This document shows positions 7,872 through 16,482 of a DNA stretch of 64,000 nt, piece after piece (positions within the stretch are counted from its first letter, which is position 1; each line of letters begins with the position of its first letter). The position numbers and the translations under genes were made by a program. Origin of the DNA: Aporhodopirellula rubra (GTDB taxonomy: Bacteria; Planctomycetota; Planctomycetia; Pirellulales; Pirellulaceae). The stretch is from contig NZ_JACHXU010000010.1 of assembly GCF_014192335.1 (NCBI RefSeq), positions 225,816-289,815 of the forward strand, in the 5' to 3' direction. The notes under the pieces are model-generated. The model was not told the origin of the DNA, did not search any database, and saw only the letters and a program-made list of their open reading frames with translations.

Positions 7872-8761
7872 GACGATGCCCTTTTTGGGTAATCCAACGT
7901 TTTCGTTTCACCTCTCAAACATGCGCCAAACTGGTTCACGTAGCGGTGCACCACAACGTTCAGCGGGCCGTGCTCACCATCAAATTCGGTCGTTGAGTCG
8001 AGTAAACCAAGTAATTGTGTTTTCGATTCCCGATCGATCTCACGATGACCAGCCAAGAACAGGTTTCGGACGCAACCGTCGATGAGTGGTCGTAGCGGCT
8101 CGATCAAGTCATCGGACAAACAGAATGGATTGCCACGATGGTGGTGATGGATGCCGATTGCAGGAGTGTAGCCAGCGGAGACGATCGCACGCGAAATTAG
8201 TGCGCGGACAATTGCATAACCATAGTTGAGCAACCCATTGAATTCGTCGCCGTCATGGTCGCGTCGAAATGCAAATTCCTTGGGAAGCCACGCCTGCCAG
8301 AATAGCTTCGCTGCTCTCGCTTCAACGTTCGTAGGATCTCCCGAACGAACCTGATTGACTAAGACTCGCAACCTCTTTCCGGCATCTGATTTGTCGAGCA
8401 CCTTGGACGCTTCCAGAATCTTTCCGCGGATCAGTTGCTGCCAAATGCGTTTCTTAGTTGGCAGTGTCGCTTCGATCTGTTCTCGGGTGCGTTGCACGAT
8501 TTGGCAGTGGCTTCCTAATGGGATTAAAACGCCAGCGGGTTGGTGATCGTGACCGCAGATAACGACACTGCCACCTTGCACCACAATGTCTCGCAGGACC
8601 GCGTGCGTGTATGTCGTTTGCGGATGATCCACGACGACCGTACCAACGTCCTCGCATGGCACACTGCCAATCAGTTCGCCGTCGCGTGAGAGTGTGACTT
8701 GCCCGTGACGCATCGACAGATGCGTTGGCTGAGAGCTGATTTCAATGGTGCGTTTTAGCAC
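7862..8761 (-). CDS. cas1: CRISPR-associated integrase Cas1
   Basis: 299 residues from GTG 8761, which gives the standard N-terminus VLKRTIEISSQPTHLS and has AAAGG upstream. A TTG at 8830 would add 23 non-conserved residues. The metal-binding residues appear in the expected order: Glu in NVEARAAKLFW, His in IGIHHHHRGNPF and Asp/Glu in LSDDLIEPLRPLID. It catalyses spacer integration with Cas2. It lies between cas9 (176 bp upstream) and cas2 (10-bp overlap). The absence of csn2 and cas4 makes the locus subtype II-C. Confidence 0.96.
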   Translation of the reverse strand: MLKRTIEISSQPTHLSMRHGQVTLSRDGELIGSVPCEDVGTVVVDHPQTTYTHAVLRDIVVQGGSVVICGHDHQPAGVLIPLGSHCQIVQRTREQIEATLPTKKRIWQQLIRGKILEASKVLDKSDAGKRLRVLVNQVRSGDPTNVEARAAKLFWQAWLPKEFAFRRDHDGDEFNGLLNYGYAIVRALISRAIVSAGYTPAIGIHHHHRGNPFCLSDDLIEPLRPLIDGCVRNLFLAGHREIDRESKTQLLGLLDSTTEFDGEHGPLNVVVHRYVNQFGACLRGETKTLDYPKRASSWN

Positions 8762-8937
8762 GTCGACACCTTTAGGAACGGTGATACATGCCGTCCCTGG
8801 GTGAATACTCAGACGCCTAGAATAGTTCAACTAGCGCGGACTTGCACTGGCTGTCGATATAAATGTTTTTACTTTGCGATCGATGCCTACAAATTACTTA
8901 TGAAACCGGTGTCCCAAATCGCGAAGATGCTGAACTC

Positions 8938-11900
8938 TTATTCTCCCGATGCCATTGCCCGCATGACAGCCGAAAGGTCGGCGGCGAGATGTTCCTTCTT
9001 GCATTTCCGCAGACGCTCTCTCATCCATGTCCAGGATCCGTAACAGCGACGCCCTCTCCTTTTCTCTGCGTTGCGAGATTTTCTTGCAGCAATGGCTTCG
9101 CGGGCGATTGCGACCACCTCTGCATCGAGCTCATCGAGGTCAACGGTTCTCGGCTCGTGTGGTTCAACAACGGTAATCTGCCCGATCGGTGACACCGATA
9201 TTTTTACTGGAGTGTCGTATCCCGGAGGGGCAAGAGATTGCATCTTTGACGGTGGATAGGGAAGCGTACGGCGTTTTGTGCCTTCAGTAACCAATCCGCT
9301 TTCATTCTTCTCACCTACTGATCGGCGTGCATCCCAGTGTGCACACAAAAATACGCGATTCGATTCGGAATCGAGTTTCGTTACAACAAAATATCCCGGT
9401 TGATCCGTCTCCTTGTCTCTCATGTACACCGTCTCGCCAATTGCCAACGACATTACGTAGGTGCCCCGATCATCATCGCAGCTGCGATCAACTGGATCGA
9501 CGCCCAGTTTCTTCGCTCGGTGCGCTGCTTCGTACATGGAAACCACGGTGCCAACCCATTTTCCACGCAGATTTCGGCGAATTTCTAGATGATGATTGTT
9601 GCCGCTGAGATGGGCACGGGGCGACGTTGGCTTGTTCTTTGAGTCCAGCTGGGTCCATTGCATCATTTCGTAGTCGAATTCGCGTCGGGACATTACAACA
9701 GGTCCGTTCATCGTTCGCAGCAATCGAAATGACTTAATTGGAACTCCTGATTCTTGTCGAAATGGACCAAAGGGCTCTGCAAGCATCTTCTTCAAATCAC
9801 TCTTGGTGAAACTGTCCGCATCCCGAGGGATACCAAGTTTCTCGGCTCGTTCCGTGATCTGTTTTCGCAGGACCCTTCGCAAACCGATGTCTCGAATTAA
9901 CCCGCTCTTTTCAGGTGATGGATCGCCCATCCGAGGTTGGTAGCCGCGCCCTTCGACGACGTTTTTCGCCCGAGCTTTCGCATCCTTGGCGGATAGCTTG
10001 CGATCAGCCTGCTGATACCGTTTTGCCAGTCGCGCAATCGCATCATTAGGCTTCTCGGCAACCTGCATTCGTAGGTGCTTGGGGGTGAGATCACCAATGG
10101 CTTTTTTAGCGATGAAAGTGTTCTCTTGTTGGGCAACTGGTCCGAAAAGACTTTCTTCGTGCAGTTGCCCTGAAAGCTTGCGGCCAACAGCACGATGAGA
10201 GACCACGAGTGGCGTGTTGCTCGATTCGTCTGCGCCGGTTGGATAGATCAGTGATATTACCTGCTGTCTGAAAGACTGAACGTCACCCCAGGGTGGCGGC
10301 AGCGGTTTTCGACGCAATTGCTTTGGTCGCTGACCAGTACGACGGGCCCGAGTCCAGGCATCGTTGTGGTCATTAACGTCCTTCGCCATTTTCTGCAGGC
10401 GTGATTCACTGGTGAGGGCGATGATAACCGCATCGATCGCGTGCTCTCGATGATCCCCACGGTTCTTCGCGTCCCGACGTTCTTGTTCGTCCGGTCCAAG
10501 TGGAAGCTCATGTGGGGCCGCTTGACGATAGAGTTGCCAGTCGCGACGAAGCCGGGCGGTGTGCCCACCGCGTGTCACGAAAATTCTCCGCCGTCCGCCT
10601 TCCAAATGGCCTGGTTCCTCGGGCCACAGCGCCGCTTCTAGATACTCCTGGACCTCCCGAGCGGCATAGGCGGTGTCAGAGAGCTGGCTGCCTTGCCATT
10701 CCTTCGGGACCTTGTCGGCCGATAGATTTCGCCACTTCTTGGTGTAGTCTCGAACCTCAAAGTAGTCGCCCTTGGCTGGTCGAGCGTTCTCAAAGAATCG
10801 CATGGGTTTAATCCGTTCATCGAACTGATCATCCCACCATTCTCGCAGTGTTCGATTGCCCTTGTCTCGGTTGCTGTCGATGTAGCAAAGGACTTTGTTG
10901 TTCATCGAATTGTCGCCACATCGACTGTAGGGAACGATATGATCTACTTCTAAATTGGTGCCCAGAGCCGCCTGTCGTGGCGTGATGCTGCGCCCCGAAT
11001 AACCACACATTCCGTTGTCATCATCCAGGATGGATTCGAGCGAATAGGCGCAGACGCCTCGCTGCTGTAAGCACAGAAGAACTCGAGTCTCGGCTGCTTT
11101 GATTTGGTTTGTCGTCAGCGAATCAAACTTAGCACCCCATGCGGGACGAATGATGGATTCGCGAATTTGGCGTCTGATTTGATCTCGGTTTCGGTTGCGG
11201 GCCAGCATTCGATCATTGACGATCGCGGGCTTAGTTGCCTCCCGTGCGAACTCGATCACTATGCGATCTGGCCGACGTCCGTCGTGTTTTTTTAAATAAG
11301 CGATGATGTGACGTCGGACTTCGTAGATCGCTTTCCGCACAACCGGGTTGGACAATACCGGCGGCAGCGGCAGATATTCCTCGGGGTGTTTCTTGAGATA
11401 GTGCCGGGCGGCGGAGTTCAATCGGCCACGACCCAATCGATAACGTTTTCGCTGTTCGTCCGTTGGTGGTTTTCCAGTTGCGGAGTCCGCTGCATGTTCG
11501 TCGTCGGCAAACGCACATCTCGCTTCATTTTGCGTTCGCCAGTGACCATCACTATCACGCTGTTCCATGTACGGCAACAAGTTTCGAATGGCCCTGCGTG
11601 AGAGTTTGAGGCGGTTCTCAAGCTTTGGACGTGTTCGCCAGCCTTCGATGACGGCATCAATGCCTTGTTGGCTAAGTTTTAGATGAACGAGTTTATTGCG
11701 AAGTCGAGCTTCGTCGTCAGGTTCGGCTGGATCGAACCGCAGGATGGCTTTGTTCAACTTCGCAAGCTGAACGGTGGAAGATAACAAATCCGTGTGCCCT
11801 GCTTGCTCAAGTGGCAATGCGATGGCGCATGCGAACCAGTCCGTGTTCGGTGGACGCTGTTCATCTCGCTCCAGGTTGAGCACAAAGTCATCTGTACTGA

Positions 11901-12987
11901 AATTTGACTTCTTCAGGCTTTTTGTGTCAATTTTCAATGCTTGGCGGACTGTTGAAATTGTTGCGGTCTTTTGCTTGCCTAACCTCTCAACAATTGCGGC
12001 ATGTTCATCCTGCGATAGCGGTTGGAATTCCGTTTCACCTGGTCGTTGAATGCGAATATTGTTGACATATTCGATGACCCGAAAGCGAGATGCGTAGCAA
12101 TCGGCCAAGGGAGCGACACGATCGGAAGGTTCCAAGTCACATCGGCCCAGTGTGCCAACGTCCCAATATGTTTTCCGTTGACCGAACATCAAGCCGCGAT
12201 GCCGCCAGGTTTCGTCACGTGTCGGATCGTCGAGTGCGAGTCGGACTTCGTCGGTCAGCAGAGTCGCAAGCTCTCCGCCCCGTTCTTTTTGCTTTTCCCA
12301 CAAGATACGGAACTCATCACGAATCATCTCACGATCGGCGTGATACAAAAACTCGCCCGTTGAGTTGCGTATCTTGTTCTGATACTTAACGACATGATTG
12401 TTTGCGTTTCGCTTTGGCTTGCCGTCCTGGTCATTCACTGCGACAGCTTGCTCCTCAGCAATATCAGCGATTAATTGCCCAAAGGTGTGGCAACCGCGCG
12501 CAAGCATCTTCTTTCGAGTCTCGTCGATCGCCTCTTTGATTGGACCATCACTATCGTTTGCTGGTTTGGCGTCTTCTTCGACGACCGGACGCAAACCCGC
12601 TGCACCACGACGCTGAGCAAGATGCAACAAAACGCGGCCGAATTGATGTGGAGTCAGCGATTCAGTTAATCCGAGGCGACGCACTTGCCACGGATCTTGG
12701 CGAAACAGCGCTTCAGCGGATTCACGATCACGGGGAAGCAGTCCGACTTCAATTAAGAACTTTCGCAAGTTTCGCTTGCGTTGACTGCGTCGGGCGATAT
12801 TACGGCGTGCGGATCGTTTCTGGCGTCGATCTTGATTCTTGGGAGCTCCTCGTCCCTTATCTGAATCTTCAACGCCGGCAGGAAAAACACTGCAACCAAC
12901 TTCGATTTCTTGCTTGTCTTCGTCTACCCAAGCGCTACCGACTGAATTGGAACCAATGTCCAGACCGATAGTGACGCCCCGCTTCAT
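8938..12987 (-). CDS. cas9: Type II-C Cas9 RNA-guided endonuclease, unusually long
   Basis: 1349 residues. RuvC-I IGLDIGSNSVG has the catalytic D10; an Arg-rich bridge helix spans about 54-78; RuvC-II IVIEFAREA has E579; the HNH domain EVDHIVPYSR has H683, followed by NNKVLCY and a DKGN segment; RuvC-III HREHAIDA has H849 and D852. All nuclease residues are intact. Residues from about 870 to 1349 form the WED/PAM-interacting part, roughly 480 residues against about 300 in N. meningitidis Cas9 (1082 residues). Cas9 cuts DNA matching the spacer when bound to crRNA:tracrRNA. The start ATG 12987 has only a weak ribosome binding site. tracrRNA is divergent, 115 bp upstream. Confidence 0.97.
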   Translation of the reverse strand: MKRGVTIGLDIGSNSVGSAWVDEDKQEIEVGCSVFPAGVEDSDKGRGAPKNQDRRQKRSARRNIARRSQRKRNLRKFLIEVGLLPRDRESAEALFRQDPWQVRRLGLTESLTPHQFGRVLLHLAQRRGAAGLRPVVEEDAKPANDSDGPIKEAIDETRKKMLARGCHTFGQLIADIAEEQAVAVNDQDGKPKRNANNHVVKYQNKIRNSTGEFLYHADREMIRDEFRILWEKQKERGGELATLLTDEVRLALDDPTRDETWRHRGLMFGQRKTYWDVGTLGRCDLEPSDRVAPLADCYASRFRVIEYVNNIRIQRPGETEFQPLSQDEHAAIVERLGKQKTATISTVRQALKIDTKSLKKSNFSTDDFVLNLERDEQRPPNTDWFACAIALPLEQAGHTDLLSSTVQLAKLNKAILRFDPAEPDDEARLRNKLVHLKLSQQGIDAVIEGWRTRPKLENRLKLSRRAIRNLLPYMEQRDSDGHWRTQNEARCAFADDEHAADSATGKPPTDEQRKRYRLGRGRLNSAARHYLKKHPEEYLPLPPVLSNPVVRKAIYEVRRHIIAYLKKHDGRRPDRIVIEFAREATKPAIVNDRMLARNRNRDQIRRQIRESIIRPAWGAKFDSLTTNQIKAAETRVLLCLQQRGVCAYSLESILDDDNGMCGYSGRSITPRQAALGTNLEVDHIVPYSRCGDNSMNNKVLCYIDSNRDKGNRTLREWWDDQFDERIKPMRFFENARPAKGDYFEVRDYTKKWRNLSADKVPKEWQGSQLSDTAYAAREVQEYLEAALWPEEPGHLEGGRRRIFVTRGGHTARLRRDWQLYRQAAPHELPLGPDEQERRDAKNRGDHREHAIDAVIIALTSESRLQKMAKDVNDHNDAWTRARRTGQRPKQLRRKPLPPPWGDVQSFRQQVISLIYPTGADESSNTPLVVSHRAVGRKLSGQLHEESLFGPVAQQENTFIAKKAIGDLTPKHLRMQVAEKPNDAIARLAKRYQQADRKLSAKDAKARAKNVVEGRGYQPRMGDPSPEKSGLIRDIGLRRVLRKQITERAEKLGIPRDADSFTKSDLKKMLAEPFGPFRQESGVPIKSFRLLRTMNGPVVMSRREFDYEMMQWTQLDSKNKPTSPRAHLSGNNHHLEIRRNLRGKWVGTVVSMYEAAHRAKKLGVDPVDRSCDDDRGTYVMSLAIGETVYMRDKETDQPGYFVVTKLDSESNRVFLCAHWDARRSVGEKNESGLVTEGTKRRTLPYPPSKMQSLAPPGYDTPVKISVSPIGQITVVEPHEPRTVDLDELDAEVVAIAREAIAARKSRNAEKRRGRRCYGSWTWMRERLRKCKKEHLAADLSAVMRAMASGE

Positions 12988-13038
12988 TTCTTTGCCTGCG
13001 ATTTATTAAATAGATTTGGTTTCTTTATGGAGTGCTCA

Positions 13039-13047
13039 TTTATAGCA
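13039..13047 (-). promoter_or_regulatory. Candidate extended -10 of the cas operon
   Basis: On the - strand TGC-TATAAA reads toward cas9, about 52 bp before its start. No good -35 is visible, as is usual for extended -10 promoters. It lies back to back with the tracrRNA promoter. Confidence 0.4.
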
Positions 13048-13066
13048 TGTTTTCAGGCTGGTTGGG

Positions 13067-13095
13067 TTGTCGTGAAAGCTCGATAGAGGTATTAT
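13067..13095 (+). promoter_or_regulatory. tracrRNA promoter
   Basis: TTGTCG (13067-13072) and TATTAT (13090-13095) are spaced by exactly 17 bp. Predicted initiation at about 13101-13103 coincides with the first base of the anti-repeat. Confidence 0.75.
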
Positions 13096-13101
13096 TTTCG
13101 C

Positions 13102-13221
13102 AGTGTATCTGACCTCGGCCTGCTGCTTTTTCGCAACAAGTAATTCACTTGTTGAAAATACGCAGGCACCGCCTTCGGGCGACCAAAGCCAGCACATGCT
13201 AGTCATGTCCTGGCTTTTTTT
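13102..13221 (+). ncRNA. tracrRNA of the type II-C system
   Basis: About 120 nt. The anti-repeat 13102-13137 is 36 nt, the same length as the repeat, and matches its reverse complement at 29 of 36 positions: 15 perfect bases, a G that can wobble, GCCTGC, an unpaired block around 13124-13131, then CGCAAC. The block makes the internal bulge typical of crRNA:tracrRNA duplexes. Downstream are a small hairpin (CAAGT..ACTTG), a CGCC-TTCG-GGCG tetraloop hairpin at about 13170-13181, and the terminator. It guides crRNA maturation and Cas9 loading. Confidence 0.92.
13186..13221 (+). terminator. Rho-independent terminator of tracrRNA
   Basis: The stem AAGCCAG (13186-13192) with CTGGCTT (13210-13216) is extended by ACATG/CATGT after one C-C mismatch, with a 5-nt loop and seven T residues (13215-13221). 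Confidence 0.9.
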
Positions 13222-13510
13222 GTGACCATTCTGCGTTGGTGCTCACTGGCTACTGGGAGCACATGGGACTGTGTCGGGTTCCAAGAGCATCGGCACCGAG
13301 TGCGAAGGTTTGATGCACAGCAGACCGTATGTAGTTAACGGTTCGTGCTTACCCCCAATTGAGCCAATCATTCAAAAACAAAACTGCCGCTCGCGATCTG
13401 ACGTGCACGCGAGCGAGCCGCCTCGAATCCCTCGATAGCACATCAATTGTGAAGTATCGCGGAATACACCGGTACGCAGACCTGCAGGGATTTTTTGTTT
13501 GTATATGGCG

Positions 13511-14851
13511 TCATTGCATTTCGATCAGTCCCACGGTGTCGAGTTGATAGTTCGTGTAGGTTTTGAAGTCGCCGCGATTCCAGAGGATGACTCGGCGGTT
13601 GTCGTCGCGCAGCACGACGGGTCTGATATTTCGCACCGGTGAGTTTTTCGTTATTGGCTGCCACTCAATCGATCCGACCGTGTCTTTGGATGTGATCTTG
13701 GCACGATAAATCTCATGCCGCCCGCCGAGATCTTCGCCGGTTGTCGGGTTCACATCGGTGGAGATCACGACGACGGTCGGGTCAACCGGATCCAGTGTGA
13801 TCAGTCCCGTGTAGCTGGACTCACGGTCGTAGAGGCATTTTCCGCCATAGGCGACTTCACGATCGATCCATTGACTGCCGTTCCACGATGCGATTCGGTA
13901 GCGATGATCAGTATTGCTGTTGTAGACGGTGTATCCGATGTGAGGATGCCCCGACTCGTCGACTTCGATCGAACTGGTCCATGCGGCACCAATGGCACTT
14001 AAGTTCGCACCTCGGCCGGGGGTGCCGGTTCCTTGGTAAACCAGTCCCGTCTCGCTCGGTCGCAGTGGTCCGTCGGTGCTGAGGTTTTTGATCAACGTGT
14101 TGTCGGCGGCATAGAAGTTTCCGTCGCGGAATTGGAAGTAGTAGATGCTGTTACCGAAGTCGCGAGGGTGCGCGTCGGTGATCGCAACATGAATGGTGTC
14201 TCGGCCGTTGCCAGCGTACCGGGCGTAGGGCCGATGGCGTCCTCCGACTTCGCTCTTGAAGAAATGCACTGGATCGCTCCATGTTTCGCCGTGATCATTC
14301 GACGTAACAAAAGTCGGGTCAAAGTTGATTCCGCGGAAGAAAAGATAGAGGTCGTTTTCGTTTTTCAACTCGTGAAGGTTCATGTACGTGACGTTGTCCC
14401 GTGGGTTGGACATCACACGTTCGTGTCGAACTTCGTCGGTCCATTCGAGCGGGTTGCCGGGTTGGGAGTACCGCGAATGATGAAGTCGATCCCGGTTGTG
14501 TCTCGCGTAGACCGTCAGCACACGCCCATCGGGGCAGACATGAAACACGGGGGAGTTGTGATCGTCTCGATCGAACTTCGGATGCACGGTCACGGTTCCG
14601 AGCGGTTGGTCGCGATTGAGGTCGTAGACGCCGACCAAGGCGGGACCGGCACCGTTGCCTGATACTGAACCGATAAAGATCTTGCCTTCGTGCAATATTG
14701 CCCGCGGGTCTTGGTACCAGCACCATCCGCCTTCGGTCATGAAGACCGTGAAATCGTGTGGGTCGTCCTCGCGGTTGTACGCGGCAGATTCTTCGCCGAA
14801 GACGGGTGCCGTCATCAGAAACAAGAGAGTTAAGACGTGGGGAGTTTTCAT
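13511..14851 (-). CDS. Secreted BNR_4-type beta-propeller protein, putative polysaccharide-active enzyme
   Basis: 446 residues with a signal peptide at 1-19 (LLFLMTAPVFGEE). The motif GGWCWYQDPRAI at about 41-52 is characteristic of the BNR_4 family (seven-bladed propellers), and an Asp-box-like SNDHGETW is visible further on. The fold includes ulvan lyases (PL24/PL25) and the GH145 family, so action on an algal or plant polysaccharide is plausible but the substrate cannot be read from the sequence. It stands alone, divergent from an MFS transporter 221 bp away. Confidence 0.78.
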   Translation of the reverse strand: MKTPHVLTLLFLMTAPVFGEESAAYNREDDPHDFTVFMTEGGWCWYQDPRAILHEGKIFIGSVSGNGAGPALVGVYDLNRDQPLGTVTVHPKFDRDDHNSPVFHVCPDGRVLTVYARHNRDRLHHSRYSQPGNPLEWTDEVRHERVMSNPRDNVTYMNLHELKNENDLYLFFRGINFDPTFVTSNDHGETWSDPVHFFKSEVGGRHRPYARYAGNGRDTIHVAITDAHPRDFGNSIYYFQFRDGNFYAADNTLIKNLSTDGPLRPSETGLVYQGTGTPGRGANLSAIGAAWTSSIEVDESGHPHIGYTVYNSNTDHRYRIASWNGSQWIDREVAYGGKCLYDRESSYTGLITLDPVDPTVVVISTDVNPTTGEDLGGRHEIYRAKITSKDTVGSIEWQPITKNSPVRNIRPVVLRDDNRRVILWNRGDFKTYTNYQLDTVGLIEMQ

Positions 14852-15072
14852 CGTGATGACGGAGCAAGGGAGGCGGGAATTCGGCGATCGTTCATTGGTA
14901 GTGTACGTAACTTAATCATTGGCAACGCGACAGTCGATCTTCCCCAGGCGTGGGGCGTTGTCGCATGTGCGTTGGAGGCGAAGCGAGTGCGTTGTCTGTC
15001 AATCCCCGCTGACTTCGGCGGGGAAGGACAGTCCAATGCTCCGAATCACTCTCCGTTCCACCGACAACTCGC

Positions 15073-16416
15073 ATGAAATCTGACCGACTGACTCACGGCC
15101 GCCAACCAAGCCCGCGTTTCGCTAACTTTCCATTCGATCCATCGGCCCTGCCGTTCTTTTATGGAACGGTGGTGTTGGTGTGTGGGACGTTGGGAGTGTT
15201 GGCCAGTGCGCCGGGGCAAACGGTGGGTGTGTCCGTGTTCACAGACTTCCTGATTGAAGCCCACGCGTTGTCTCGCAGTTGGATCAGTTTTGCGTATCTC
15301 GCCGGTACGATCGGCAGCGCGTTGTTGATCAGTCGAGCGGGACGCTATTACGATCGGTTTGGCGGTCGATGGGTTTCGGCGATCTCGGCCGCGATGTTGG
15401 CGATTGTCTTGGTGGGAATGAGTTTTTCCGACGTGATCGCGCGAGCGGTGGCATCTGTTTTGCCGGGCGGTTATCGAGATAGTGTCTCGTTTTTTGTTTT
15501 AATGCTCGGCTTCTTCGCGATGCGTTTCTTCGGGCAAGGCATGCTGACGTTGTCATCACGCAACATGGTTTTGGAATGGTTTGAGCAACGCCGAGGGATG
15601 GCGTTGGCGTTCATTGGGATTTCGATCGCGTTTGGTTTCTCGGCCACGCCTCCCTTTTTCGAGTGGCTGATTCAACGTGGTGGATGGTCGTGGGCGTGGC
15701 AGGTGATCGCAACGATCGTCGGGGGATTTTCGTTGTTGGCGTTTTGTTTCGCCCGATCGCGACCTGAGGAGCATGGCATGCTGCCAGACGGGCCGTTTGC
15801 AAAAGAGGGGCGAAAGACGCACGCCGAAACACTCAGTGGTCGTCAATTCACGCTCTCCGAAGCCCGGCGCACCTACAGTTTTTGGGTGTTCACGTTCAGT
15901 GTCGTGTTGTCCGGTTTATTGTTAACGGCGTTCTCGTTTCATGTCGTCTCGATTTTTGCGGACGCGGGGATGTCGCGCAGTCGAGCGGTTGCGATTTTTG
16001 TTCCGGCGGCGTGCGTCAGTGTCGTGGTGGAGTTCGCGGGAAGTTGGTTGAGCGATTTCGTCAAACTGAAATATCTCGCGATGGTCCAGTCGACCGGCAG
16101 CCTGATGCTTGCTTTGGGGTTGTCGTTTTTGGACGCGGGCGGTTCGATCGTGTTTGTCGTGGTGGGGATGGGGTTGATGCAAGGAATGTTTGGCATCATC
16201 TCCGGGGTAACATGGCCTCGCTTTTTTGGGCGTCTGCACCTCGGTGCCATCTCAGGTTTTTCCACTTCGATCGTGGTCGCCGGAACCGCGGTCGGTCCGT
16301 ATCTGTTCAGCGTGTCGCACGATCAGGTTGGGAGATATCAGCCCGCGACATTGTTATGCGCGGCCGCCGCGATCGTGCTGATCGGGTTGTCGTGGCGGGC
16401 GGATCGTCCCGAATAG
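15073..16416 (+). CDS. MFS transporter
   Basis: 447 residues, mostly hydrophobic, consistent with 12 membrane segments. The loop 2-3 signature is seen as GRYYDRFGGRW and the central cytoplasmic loop includes CFARSRPEEHGMLPDG. The pattern is closest to the monocarboxylate/oxalate-formate group, but the substrate is uncertain. No clear ribosome binding site precedes ATG 15073. Divergent from the BNR_4 gene, it might import a breakdown product, though this is only context. Confidence 0.8.
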   Translation: MKSDRLTHGRQPSPRFANFPFDPSALPFFYGTVVLVCGTLGVLASAPGQTVGVSVFTDFLIEAHALSRSWISFAYLAGTIGSALLISRAGRYYDRFGGRWVSAISAAMLAIVLVGMSFSDVIARAVASVLPGGYRDSVSFFVLMLGFFAMRFFGQGMLTLSSRNMVLEWFEQRRGMALAFIGISIAFGFSATPPFFEWLIQRGGWSWAWQVIATIVGGFSLLAFCFARSRPEEHGMLPDGPFAKEGRKTHAETLSGRQFTLSEARRTYSFWVFTFSVVLSGLLLTAFSFHVVSIFADAGMSRSRAVAIFVPAACVSVVVEFAGSWLSDFVKLKYLAMVQSTGSLMLALGLSFLDAGGSIVFVVVGMGLMQGMFGIISGVTWPRFFGRLHLGAISGFSTSIVVAGTAVGPYLFSVSHDQVGRYQPATLLCAAAAIVLIGLSWRADRPE

Positions 16417-16482
16417 TCAGTCGCAGAAAACGGGCGATACCGAAGCGATTCGCTTTCGTAAGATGCTGCCGATACGGCGAGG

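Noticed and set aside
13102-13137. An isolated extra CRISPR repeat next to cas9
   Set aside because: It matches the reverse complement with an internal mismatched block and is followed by structured RNA and a terminator; it is the tracrRNA anti-repeat.
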